Assembly: GCA_945866155.1 (NCBI GenBank)
Contig: CAMBGL010000022.1
Span: 1 to 14,141 of the forward strand
DNA length: 14,141 bases
Source of the DNA: Bifidobacterium breve
Lineage (GTDB): Bacteria > Actinomycetota > Actinomycetes > Nanopelagicales > Nanopelagicaceae
Direction of reading: 5' to 3'
Made by a program: the position numbers and the translations under genes
Part shown: positions 6,665-13,500 of the stretch, in pieces
Position numbering within the stretch: position 1 is the first letter of the stretch
Layout of the letters: each line of letters starts with the position of its first letter
The notes under the pieces: generated by a model
Told to the model about the DNA's origin: nothing
The model's input: only the letters and a program-made list of their open reading frames with translations
Databases searched by the model: none

Positions 6665-8232
6665 CAGAGTGGAATATTTCCATGTTTGCGGGCAGGCAAT
6701 GAATCTCGCTTAGTCTTCAATGTTCTAAATGCCTTTGTTATATAGGCACGAGATTGATTTGGCTCGATGACAGTGTCAATAATTCCACGCTCTGCGGCAA
6801 GATATGGATTAGCAAGTGTTTCGTTATACTCCTCAACTAATTCAGCGCGCTTTTTCTCGGGATCTTTTGCTTCGCTCAATTCGCTACGATAAAGAATGTT
6901 CACAGCACCTTGAGCACCCATTACTGCAATTTCTGCAGTTGGCCATGCAAAGTTAATATCGCTACCTAAGTATTTGGAACCCATAACAATAAAAGCACCG
7001 CCGTAGGCTTTACGAGTAATGAGTGTGACAAGTGGTACTGATGCTTCAGCGTATGCATAGAGTAATTTTGCTCCTCGGCGAATAATGCCGTTCCATTCTT
7101 GTTCAGTTCCCGGCAAGAAACCTGGCACATCTACAAGAGTGAGAATTGGAATATTGAACGCATCGCAGAAACGCACAAATCGTGCTGCTTTTTCACTTGA
7201 ATTTATATCGAGTGTTCCAGCTAGTTGCTGCGGCTGGTTAGCAATTATTCCTACTGATTGGCCTTCAATTCGACCAAAACCAACAATGATATTTGGTGCA
7301 TAGAGGGCGTGTACTTCTAAAAATTCACCTTCATCTAGTAAGGCATTGATCAGAACCTTCATATCGTATGGCTGATTAGTGCTATCGGGAATGAGAGTAT
7401 CTAGTGCAATATCTGATGCCTTCTTTTCCAGTAGTTCAGTAGGAGGCAGTTGTGGAACTCCATCCATATTGTTACTTGGTAGGTAGGAGAGAAGTGCTTT
7501 TACATAGTCGATTGCATCTTCTTCACTCTCAGCTAAGTAATGAGAATTACCTGTACGCGTGTTATGTGTGAGAGCGCCACCGAGCTCTTCCATACCGACA
7601 TCTTCGCCAGTCACAGTCTTGATTACATCTGGACCAGTAATAAACATATGTGAAGTTTCGTTGACCATCACAGTGAAGTCAGTGAGCGCTGGTGAGTAAG
7701 CAGATCCTCCTGCGCATGGTCCGAGAACCAATGAAATTTGTGGGATTACTCCTGATGAGCGCGTATTGAGGCGAAAGATTTTTCCATAACCGCCAAGGGA
7801 TGCAACTCCTTCTTGAATACGTGCACCACCTGAATCGTTAATGCCAATCAATGGAATTCCACTCTTGAGAGCAAATTCTGCAATCTTTACGATCTTTTCT
7901 GCATGCACTTCGCCAAGACTTCCACCCATAATTGTGAAATCTTGTGAGTACAAAGCGATTGGACGACCATCGACTGTGGCTGTTCCAATGACAACACCAT
8001 CACCATAGGGACGGTTCTTTTCCATTCCAAATTTTGTCGAACGGTGGCGAGCAAACTCATCGATTTCAGTAAATGAATCTTCATCAACGAGTGCGCTGAT
8101 TCGTTCACGAGCTGTCATCTTGCCTTTTGCGTGTTGCTTCTCAACTGCGCGTGCTGAACCAGCGTGCACAGCCTCTTCTACGCGTGCGCGCAAATCTTCA
8201 ATTTTTCCTGCAGTTGTATGGAGATCGCTCAT
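6664..8232 (-). CDS. Acyl-CoA carboxylase carboxyltransferase (beta) subunit
   Basis: A 522-residue single-chain carboxyltransferase of the AccD5/PccB family, the usual size. It moves the carboxyl group from biotin to an acyl-CoA, making malonyl- or methylmalonyl-CoA. The N-terminal crotonase-fold half has NDSGGARIQEGV (132-143) and GPCAGGSAYSPA (171-182). The C-terminal half has VDVPGFLPGTEQEW (368-381), KAYGGAFIVMGSK (408-420), which forms the second oxyanion hole, and AWPTAEIAVMGAQGAV (429-444). In Streptomyces homologues one residue in the YGGAxxVMGSK loop governs substrate choice: Asp in propionyl-CoA enzymes, Ile in enzymes also using acetyl-CoA (from memory). Here it is I415, so an acetyl-CoA-capable enzyme is predicted. 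The gene opens the six-gene operon. No Shine-Dalgarno is present; TACCGT lies six bases before the ATG. Confidence 0.94.
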   Translation of the reverse strand: MSDLHTTAGKIEDLRARVEEAVHAGSARAVEKQHAKGKMTARERISALVDEDSFTEIDEFARHRSTKFGMEKNRPYGDGVVIGTATVDGRPIALYSQDFTIMGGSLGEVHAEKIVKIAEFALKSGIPLIGINDSGGARIQEGVASLGGYGKIFRLNTRSSGVIPQISLVLGPCAGGSAYSPALTDFTVMVNETSHMFITGPDVIKTVTGEDVGMEELGGALTHNTRTGNSHYLAESEEDAIDYVKALLSYLPSNNMDGVPQLPPTELLEKKASDIALDTLIPDSTNQPYDMKVLINALLDEGEFLEVHALYAPNIIVGFGRIEGQSVGIIANQPQQLAGTLDINSSEKAARFVRFCDAFNIPILTLVDVPGFLPGTEQEWNGIIRRGAKLLYAYAEASVPLVTLITRKAYGGAFIVMGSKYLGSDINFAWPTAEIAVMGAQGAVNILYRSELSEAKDPEKKRAELVEEYNETLANPYLAAERGIIDTVIEPNQSRAYITKAFRTLKTKRDSLPARKHGNIPL

Positions 8233-8244
8233 ACCCCTACGGTA
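8233..8244 (-). promoter_or_regulatory. Leaderless -10 promoter of the carboxylase operon
   Basis: On the minus strand TACCGT (8244-8239) is followed by AGGGGT and the ATG at 8232. The predicted transcription start coincides with the start codon. The AGGGG just before the ATG is too close to serve as a normal Shine-Dalgarno. The hexamer overlaps the birA -10 on the other strand. Confidence 0.6.
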
Positions 8245-8250
8245 CTAGGC
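8238..8250 (+). promoter_or_regulatory. Leaderless -10 promoter of birA
   Basis: TACGGT (8238-8243) is followed by seven bases and the GTG start at 8251. Five of its six positions are shared with the opposite-strand -10 (8239-8244), and the two together make the 7-bp palindrome TACGGTA centred on 8241. It supports the GTG at 8251 as the birA start. Confidence 0.55.
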
Positions 8251-9018
8251 GTGAGCAATGAAGTGCTAAGAACTCCACTCGATGAAGCGGAGATCAATTC
8301 AAGAGTTGCGCCGTACTGGCGGGTAAGCGTGGTCGAACTCACTGGTTCAACACAGAACGATCTGCTACAACTTGTTGAATCAAATAACGCATTAGATGGT
8401 CAAGTAATTGCTACTGAATTTCAAAGTGATGGACGCGGAAGATTAGATAGAACTTTTGAAGCACCTACACAGAGTGCCCTTTTATTTTCTTTTTACATTA
8501 AACCTCGAAATCAAAGAAGCGAGTGGGGTTTCATTTCTCTTATTGCTGGCTTGAGTCTTGTTCGTGCCATCACAACAATAGATACTGCAATGAACCTTTC
8601 ATTGAAATGGCCAAATGATTTGATAATTAATGAAAAGAAGTGTGCTGGAATTATTGCTCAAACAACTAATGAGGGAATAGTTATTGGTATCGGACTCAAT
8701 GTTTCCATGACTCCAAATGAATTACCTGTATCCACTGCAACATCACTTGCAATTGAGGGCTCAACTATTACTGATCGAAATCTCCTTCTTTCTCACCTTC
8801 TAAATACATTTGCAGAGCTCTTTGAAGCATGGGAAGAAGGATCCGAGTTGTTGGACGAATATGCCAGTGCGAGCAGCACTATTGGCAAAAAAGTTCGAAT
8901 CGAACTTCCTGGTGGAGAAAATCTTGAGGCAACTGTTGCTCGTATTTCACATACTGGCGAACTTGTACTCGATGATGGAAGGCATGTCAGCGCCGGCGAT
9001 GTGATTCATCTACGATAA
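8251..9018 (+). CDS. birA: Biotin-[acyl-CoA carboxylase] ligase
   Basis: A 255-residue class I biotin protein ligase that adenylates biotin and attaches it to the BCCP lysine (K536 of the neighbouring alpha chain). The catalytic domain begins with TGSTQNDLL (31-39), has the biotin/AMP loop GRGRLDR (61-67), KWPNDL (119-124) with the catalytic lysine, and GIGLNV (146-151). A small C-terminal SH3-like domain covers about 205-255. No N-terminal helix-turn-helix domain is present, so it should not act as a biotin-operon repressor like E. coli BirA. A longer reading from 8164 would run back through the divergent operon's first codons. The GTG at 8251 is preferred because the protein then starts with a family-like RTPLDEAEI segment and because of the -10 just upstream. 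Only 18 bp separate it from the carboxyltransferase start on the other strand. Confidence 0.92.
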   Translation: MSNEVLRTPLDEAEINSRVAPYWRVSVVELTGSTQNDLLQLVESNNALDGQVIATEFQSDGRGRLDRTFEAPTQSALLFSFYIKPRNQRSEWGFISLIAGLSLVRAITTIDTAMNLSLKWPNDLIINEKKCAGIIAQTTNEGIVIGIGLNVSMTPNELPVSTATSLAIEGSTITDRNLLLSHLLNTFAELFEAWEEGSELLDEYASASSTIGKKVRIELPGGENLEATVARISHTGELVLDDGRHVSAGDVIHLR

Positions 9019-9023
9019 CACTC
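9011..9023 (+). promoter_or_regulatory. Possible internal leaderless promoter of purK
   Basis: TACGAT (9011-9016) overlaps the end of birA and is followed by seven bases and the GTG of purK at 9024, the same spacing as at birA. There is no Shine-Dalgarno. It could give purK-purE transcription independent of birA. Confidence 0.38.
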
Positions 9024-10136
9024 GTGAAAAGCTCCTTTCCAACCGTTGGCGTTATTGGTGCTGGTCAGTTAGCGCGCATGATGGTGGCACCAGCTACAGC
9101 GCTAGGAATTGATTTACTCTTACTCGCTTCAGATAAAAATGATTCCGCAGCGCAAATTACTAATTCAGTAATTGGAGATTTCCGTGATTTAGAGGCTGTC
9201 CGAGAATTTGCGAATAAGTGTGATGTGATTACCTTTGAACATGAACTTATCCCATTATCAATTATCAAATCGTTAGAAAATGATGGAGTAGTCGTACGTC
9301 CAAGTTCAGCCTCATTCATATATTCCCAGAATAAGGCTCTGATGCGAGATTTTCTCAAAGATTTCCCTGCACCGTCATGGCAGGTCATCTCCAAAGCGGA
9401 TGAAGTAAAACAATTTCCTGTAATTGCTAAATCAATATCGGGCGGATATGACGGTAGGGGAGTCTGGAAAGTAGATTCGCTAGATCAACTAGAAGAGATT
9501 TTGAGAGAAACAAATCAACTTCTCATCGAAGAACTAATCGACTTTGATATAGAAATTGCAGTGATGGTGGCTCGTTCACCACATGGACAGGCAAGCACAT
9601 GGACACCAACTCAAACGGTTCAAAAAGATGGCATATGCACCATGACAATTACTCCAGCACCTGATCTATCTGATGAGCTCAGCGAAAAGGCGCAAAAATT
9701 AGCGCTAGATATTGCCGCCCATGTTGGTGTTGTTGGTGTTATGGCCGTTGAAATGTTTGTCCGTGGTGATGAACTTTATGTAAACGAACTTGCCATGCGC
9801 CCACACAATTCAGGCCACTGGACAATCGATGGTGCAAAAACTTCACAATTCGAACAGCATCTAAGAGCAGTTCTAGATTTACCCCTTGGGGACCCATCTA
9901 TGACAGCGCGCAATGTCGTTATGGGAAATATTCTTGGTGGAGAAAAAGAAGATATGTATCGTCCATATTTACATTTGATGGCGCGAAACCCAGATCTCAA
10001 GTTCCACCACTATAAAAAAGAGGTGAAACTAGGGCGAAAGATTGGCCACATTAACGCTTTGGGCGATCATCTCGTAGAATTACGTGCAGATGTAGAACAT
10101 GCTTTGGCCTATATGAGTGGAGAGATTGATGAGTGA
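9024..10136 (+). CDS. purK: 5-(carboxyamino)imidazole ribonucleotide synthase
   Basis: A 370-residue ATP-grasp enzyme making N5-carboxyaminoimidazole ribonucleotide from AIR, ATP and bicarbonate in de novo purine synthesis. GVIGAGQLARMM (9-20) opens the N-terminal fold and FEHE (71-74) follows. KSISGGYDGRG (136-146) is the ATP-grasp loop. ELAMRPHNSGHWTID (255-269) carries magnesium and substrate residues. YKKEVKLGRKIGHIN (330-344) lies in the C-terminal domain. Length is normal. The GTG start follows the birA stop by 5 bp and gives the expected N-terminus directly before the first Rossmann strand. purE overlaps the 3' end by 8 bp, so the two enzymes of the two-step route are made together. 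No Shine-Dalgarno precedes the GTG; a TACGAT hexamer lies seven bases upstream. Confidence 0.94.
   Translation: MKSSFPTVGVIGAGQLARMMVAPATALGIDLLLLASDKNDSAAQITNSVIGDFRDLEAVREFANKCDVITFEHELIPLSIIKSLENDGVVVRPSSASFIYSQNKALMRDFLKDFPAPSWQVISKADEVKQFPVIAKSISGGYDGRGVWKVDSLDQLEEILRETNQLLIEELIDFDIEIAVMVARSPHGQASTWTPTQTVQKDGICTMTITPAPDLSDELSEKAQKLALDIAAHVGVVGVMAVEMFVRGDELYVNELAMRPHNSGHWTIDGAKTSQFEQHLRAVLDLPLGDPSMTARNVVMGNILGGEKEDMYRPYLHLMARNPDLKFHHYKKEVKLGRKIGHINALGDHLVELRADVEHALAYMSGEIDE
10119..10124 (+). promoter_or_regulatory. Ribosome-binding site of purE
   Basis: GGAGAG inside the end of purK is followed by four bases and the ATG at 10129. It selects this ATG over a GTG at 10117, which would add four residues and lies before the site. 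Confidence 0.5.
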
Positions 10137-10635
10137 TGTAGCAATCATCATGGGATCAGATTCTGATTGGCCAATCATGGAAGATGCAGCAAAGGTTCTT
10201 GATTCCTTCGGTATTTCATATAGCGCCGAAGTTGTATCAGCCCATCGCATGCCACTTGAAATGGTTGAGTTTGCACAAAGTGCTGCAAGTAAAGGATTCA
10301 AAGTAATTATTGCTGGCGCTGGTGGCGCCGCTCATCTACCAGGAATGGTTGCATCCCTTACTGCCCTGCCTGTTATTGGTGTTCCAGTTGCTCTCAAAAA
10401 TCTTGATGGAATGGATTCACTTCTTTCCATCGTTCAAATGCCGGCAGGTGTTCCAGTTGCAACTGTTGGAGTTGGTAATGCGAAGAATGCAGCGCTACTA
10501 GCAGCTCGTATTCTTGGTATTAGCGATAAAGATATTTCATCGAAAGTAAGTAAAGCGTTAGAAGATTTAAATTCAGAGGCAAAAGCAAAAGGTGCCAGTC
10601 TTAGCGCAAAGCGAAATCAGAAGACAGGGTTTTGA
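10129..10635 (+). CDS. purE: N5-carboxyaminoimidazole ribonucleotide mutase
   Basis: A 168-residue class I PurE that rearranges N5-CAIR to 4-carboxy-AIR. Key segments are MGSDSDWPIM (8-17) for phosphate binding, SAHR (37-40) with the catalytic histidine H39, AGAGGAAHLPGM (62-73), and MDSLLSIVQMPAGVPVATVG (95-114). Presence of purK directly upstream agrees with the class I mutase rather than the class II AIR carboxylase. The start overlaps purK by 8 bp and has a GGAGAG site. A lysine-rich tail (about 152-168) extends past the conserved core. The stop lies one base from the stop of the convergent CoA-binding gene, so no independent terminator is possible between them. Confidence 0.95.
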   Translation: MSDVAIIMGSDSDWPIMEDAAKVLDSFGISYSAEVVSAHRMPLEMVEFAQSAASKGFKVIIAGAGGAAHLPGMVASLTALPVIGVPVALKNLDGMDSLLSIVQMPAGVPVATVGVGNAKNAALLAARILGISDKDISSKVSKALEDLNSEAKAKGASLSAKRNQKTGF

Positions 10636-10636
10636 T

Positions 10637-11032
10637 CTATTTATTTTGATATTCAATAGCAGGGCAACGATCCATAATTGCAATTAGACCTGCATCTTTC
10701 GCTCTTGCAACTGCTTCATGATCAATAACATCTAATTGAAGCCAGACTGCTTTTGCACCAATTGCTATCGCTTCATCGACGACCTTGCCAACTAATTTAG
10801 AATTTACAAAGCAATCAACAACATCAACAGGAGTAGGAATCTCTGCAAGTGTTTTATATCCAATTTCTCCATGAACTATTTCTGCTCGTGGATAAATAGG
10901 AATAATCCGATGTCCCTTATTTTGTAATAATTTCGCTACTCCAAATGCTGCGCGTTCAGGATTATTTCCAAGTCCGACGACAGCCCATGTTTTCATTGCA
11001 AGAACTGCATCAATATCTTCTTGCGAATTAAT
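10637..11032 (-). CDS. CoA-binding (YccU-like) Rossmann protein; start uncertain
   Basis: A small single-domain CoA-binding protein of the YccU type, function unknown; the fold binds CoA or a nucleotide in family members. WAVVGLGNNPERAAFGVAKLL (18-36 and following) is the first strand and glycine loop, IIPIYPRA (43-50) the second strand, DVVDCFVN (70-77) a later one, and WLQLDVIDHEAV (97-108) and IMDRCPAIEY (119-128) are family signatures. The start is not clear. An ATG at 10996 leaves just three residues before the first strand and loses the usual leading helix. An ATT at 11032 overlaps the ugd stop as ATTAA and gives the expected helix. GTG 11068 and ATG 11104 run 41 and 77 bp into ugd. I show the ATT form (131 residues) as the best fit to family length, while noting that ATT starts are rare. 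The end, at the TAG 10639-10637, is certain. Confidence 0.78.
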   Translation of the reverse strand: MNSQEDIDAVLAMKTWAVVGLGNNPERAAFGVAKLLQNKGHRIIPIYPRAEIVHGEIGYKTLAEIPTPVDVVDCFVNSKLVGKVVDEAIAIGAKAVWLQLDVIDHEAVARAKDAGLIAIMDRCPAIEYQNK

Positions 11033-12338
11033 CGGTACGCCCCAATGCGTGAACTCGCCATCCTGCACTACGCCACTTGTCACGATCGAGCATATTTCGA
11101 CCATCGATAAGGAACTTAGATTTTACAAGTTGACCGATAGCGCCGGGATCTAACTCTCGATATTCCTTCCATTCAGTCAAATGCAAAATCGCATCTGCAT
11201 CTTTGACTGCAACTTTTACATCTTCTTCGAATGCAAGAGTTGGGAAACGCTTACGTGCAGGTTCAATACCTTTAGGGTCATGCACAACAACTTTTGCACC
11301 AGCTGCATGTAATTGCGCAGCGATATCTAGCGCTGGAGAATCGCGAACATCATCACTATCTGGTTTGAAAGTTGCACCAAGAACGGCAATTTTATATTGA
11401 GTGAGATCTTCAGATAAGTCAGCGCGCACAACATCGATAACTCGCTGGCGAGCACGTAAATTAATTTGGTCAATCTCTCGCAAGAATTCAAGTGCTTGCT
11501 TCGCACCTAACTCCTCTGCGCGAGCCATGAATGCACGAATATCTTTTGGAAGGCAACCCCCACCGAAACCAATTCCTGCCTGCAAGAATCTATTTCCGAT
11601 ACGAGGGTCATATCCAATCGCTTTCGCAAGTACTGTGACATCACCACCTGCTGCTTCACAAACCTCAGCCATTGCATTGATAAATGAAATCTTTGTCGCA
11701 AGGAAAGAGTTGGCGGCAACTTTTACAAGCTCGGCAGTTGGAAGATCTGCGCGTATCCACGGAGTTCCAAGTGCAATGACAGGGGCATAAACCTCTTTGA
11801 GAATCGTCTCTGCACGATCATTTGCTACGCCAACGACGAGACGATTTGGAGTCAAAGTATCTTCGACAGCAAATCCTTCACGTAAAAACTCTGGATTCCA
11901 GGCAAGGTCGGCATCAGGTGCACTTATCGCTAACTGATCTCGCAACATCTGAGCTGTTCCAACTGGGACAGTTGATTTACCAACAACTAATGATCCACTT
12001 TTCAAAAATGGCGCAATTGCCGCAACGGATGCTTTTACATATGTTAGATCTGCAGCAAGGCCATCTTTACTCTGTGGTGTTCCAACACAAATGAAATGCA
12101 CATCTGCATCTGCTACAGCAGAAAAATCTGTTGTAAAAGTAAGTCTGCCTGTCTTTATTTCGCTAGCAAGAAGTGTGTCTAAACCTGGTTCATAGAATGG
12201 AAGTTCACCACGAGAGAGTTGGGCAATCTTTTGTGCATCTGTGTCGACACCAACAACTGTGAAACCAAGGGAGGACATGCAGGCTGCGTGAGTCGCACCC
12301 AAATAACCCGTGCCAACGACAGAGAGCTTGAGAGTCAT
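11028..12338 (-). CDS. ugd: UDP-glucose 6-dehydrogenase
   Basis: A 436-residue nucleotide-sugar dehydrogenase oxidising UDP-glucose twice with NAD+ to UDP-glucuronate. GTGYLG (9-14) is the dinucleotide loop, and VGKSTVPVGTA (119-129) follows. NPEFLREG (148-155) has the catalytic glutamate E150. ELVKVAANSFLATKISF (203-219) carries K206 and N210. GFGGGCLPKD (257-266) has the catalytic cysteine C262. The C-terminal UDP-binding domain contains GATFKPDSDDVRDSPA (321-336). GGGCLPKD replaces the GGSCFPKD of many proteobacterial enzymes, a change I have seen in actinobacterial ones. A UDP-mannose or UDP-N-acetylhexosamine dehydrogenase is possible but less likely from these motifs. The product would serve a surface glycopolymer, in keeping with the adjacent LCP ligase and glycosyltransferase. 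The ATG is preceded by TAGACT and six bases, without a Shine-Dalgarno. Confidence 0.92.
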   Translation of the reverse strand: MTLKLSVVGTGYLGATHAACMSSLGFTVVGVDTDAQKIAQLSRGELPFYEPGLDTLLASEIKTGRLTFTTDFSAVADADVHFICVGTPQSKDGLAADLTYVKASVAAIAPFLKSGSLVVGKSTVPVGTAQMLRDQLAISAPDADLAWNPEFLREGFAVEDTLTPNRLVVGVANDRAETILKEVYAPVIALGTPWIRADLPTAELVKVAANSFLATKISFINAMAEVCEAAGGDVTVLAKAIGYDPRIGNRFLQAGIGFGGGCLPKDIRAFMARAEELGAKQALEFLREIDQINLRARQRVIDVVRADLSEDLTQYKIAVLGATFKPDSDDVRDSPALDIAAQLHAAGAKVVVHDPKGIEPARKRFPTLAFEEDVKVAVKDADAILHLTEWKEYRELDPGAIGQLVKSKFLIDGRNMLDRDKWRSAGWRVHALGRTD

Positions 12339-12350
12339 ATCGTCAGTCTA
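12339..12350 (-). promoter_or_regulatory. Possible leaderless promoter of ugd
   Basis: In the 13-bp gap after the LCP gene, TAGACT (12350-12345) on the minus strand is followed by six bases and the ugd ATG at 12338. There is no Shine-Dalgarno. The arrangement matches the cdd, accD and LCP starts. Confidence 0.48.
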
Positions 12351-12351
12351 T

Positions 12352-13464
12352 CTATTTGAGCGCACCACATGGATCTTCATCGGCTGTTCGTGTCTTGAAT
12401 TTATCAACGATAGTTACTTTAGGAGTGCTTGTTGAACTAGCTGATGGTGATGGTGTGACCTCATCAACAATAGGTAAATCATCGCGAAGTCTTTGAAATA
12501 GCTCTGGAGCAAGGATCGAATCCCATGTAACAACGGAACCCACTCCAGGTACTCGGGCATTTGTATTACCTAATGGAATTGTTAGCGTACGAACTTTACC
12601 TGGAGAAAGATTTTTCATCTGCTTTGCAAGAGTGAGTAAATCATCTTGATTGAGATTTGAATCAGTCTTTAAACTTGCGATTGTTGCATTGAAAAAATTG
12701 ACTAATTTTATTGGGTTGAGAAGAACACCAGTACTTGTGGCTTTACGCAGAACTGCACTCATAAATTGTTGTTGACGTTGCATACGCCCTAGATCGCCCA
12801 TTCCATCAAAATCTCGAGTACGTACATACTTTAGAGATTCAATTCCATTGAGTGTATGAACTCCGGCTGGAAGAACAAGGTGACTCTGAGGATCATCAAT
12901 ATCTCGCTTTGTACAGACTTCGATACCACCAATTGCATCCACTATCCCAGCAAATCCTGCAAAACTAACTTCAATGTAGTGATCAATTTTTAGATTTGAT
13001 TTTGCTTCAAAAGTTTGAATAAGCAAAGGTGCTCCACCCCATGCAAAGGCAGCATTGATTTTTGCTTGCGTTGCGCCAATTTGAGATTTTCCATCCATGC
13101 TCGTGTGCGCAGGGACAGTTACAAGTGAATCGCGGGGGATTGAAATAATCATGGCTTTATCGCGCTCTTTACTAATGTGTACCAAAAGCATTGTGTCTGA
13201 ACGACCACCGGCAGCGGTCTTCGTACTACCTACGCGCAGTAATTTCTGTTGTTCCTTAGTCAAACCTTCTCGAGTATCTGAACCAACTAAGAGATAATTG
13301 AGAGCCTTGGAAGTTTTTTCAGGGCGAGATTTTAAGCCACCGAAAACATCAATGCGATCGATAGAACCGCTCACTTGGCCAAGTGCAAGCCATGAGAATG
13401 TTGAAAGGAGAATGATGCCCACAGAGAGTGAGGTAATTATCCGAATCGTTCGCGTCGCTTTCAC
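12352..13464 (-). CDS. LytR-CpsA-Psr (LCP) glycopolymer ligase
   Basis: A 370-residue membrane-anchored LCP phosphotransferase that should attach a lipid-linked glycopolymer to peptidoglycan on the outer face of the membrane. A short basic N-terminus (MKATRTIR) precedes one transmembrane segment (about 8-29). The LCP domain (about 55-245) has NYLLVGSDTR (56-65), GRSDTMLLVHI (87-97), SIPRDSLV (108-115), KINAAFAWGG (135-144), GGIEVC (179-184), AGVHTLNGIESLKYVRTRD (200-218) and DLGRMQRQQQF (224-234). These hold the Arg and Asp residues that bind the polyprenyl pyrophosphate. A Ser/Thr/Pro-rich stretch (337-349) leads to a C-terminus with C365, and C184 is the only other cysteine seen near the domain end. 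No LytR_C domain is evident. The GTG start is supported by TACGCT six bases upstream. Mycobacterial Lcp1 (Rv3267) lies in a comparable neighbourhood (from memory). Confidence 0.92.
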   Translation of the reverse strand: MKATRTIRIITSLSVGIILLSTFSWLALGQVSGSIDRIDVFGGLKSRPEKTSKALNYLLVGSDTREGLTKEQQKLLRVGSTKTAAGGRSDTMLLVHISKERDKAMIISIPRDSLVTVPAHTSMDGKSQIGATQAKINAAFAWGGAPLLIQTFEAKSNLKIDHYIEVSFAGFAGIVDAIGGIEVCTKRDIDDPQSHLVLPAGVHTLNGIESLKYVRTRDFDGMGDLGRMQRQQQFMSAVLRKATSTGVLLNPIKLVNFFNATIASLKTDSNLNQDDLLTLAKQMKNLSPGKVRTLTIPLGNTNARVPGVGSVVTWDSILAPELFQRLRDDLPIVDEVTPSPSASSTSTPKVTIVDKFKTRTADEDPCGALK

Positions 13465-13476
13465 AAGGAGAGCGTA
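13465..13476 (-). promoter_or_regulatory. Leaderless -10 promoter of the LCP gene
   Basis: On the minus strand TACGCT (13476-13471) is followed by CTCCTT and the GTG at 13464. The six-base spacing matches cdd, accD and ugd, and the transcript would begin at or next to the start codon. It lies in a 36-bp gap shared with the divergent glycosyltransferase gene. Confidence 0.5.
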
Positions 13477-13485
13477 CTTGGGCGA

Positions 13486-13491
13486 TACGGT
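13486..13491 (+). promoter_or_regulatory. Candidate -10 of the glycosyltransferase gene
   Basis: TACGGT is followed by nine bases and the ATG at 13501, giving a leader of only about 2-3 nt. A purine-rich GGAGG (13492-13496) could serve as a Shine-Dalgarno if transcription starts further upstream, since the predicted start from this -10 would cut it off. The two readings conflict and cannot be separated by eye. Confidence 0.3.
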
Positions 13492-13500
13492 GGAGGGGTT

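Noticed and set aside
8164..8250. Longer N-terminus of BirA reading back to 8164
   Set aside because: It is antisense to the first codons of the carboxyltransferase gene, its residues are unlike the family, and a GTG with a correctly spaced -10 lies at 8251.
11401..11790. 129-codon plus-strand open frame opposite ugd
   Set aside because: It is antisense to a well-conserved gene, its Ser/Arg/Ala-rich composition is typical of a shadow frame, and it has no recognisable domain or ribosome-binding site.
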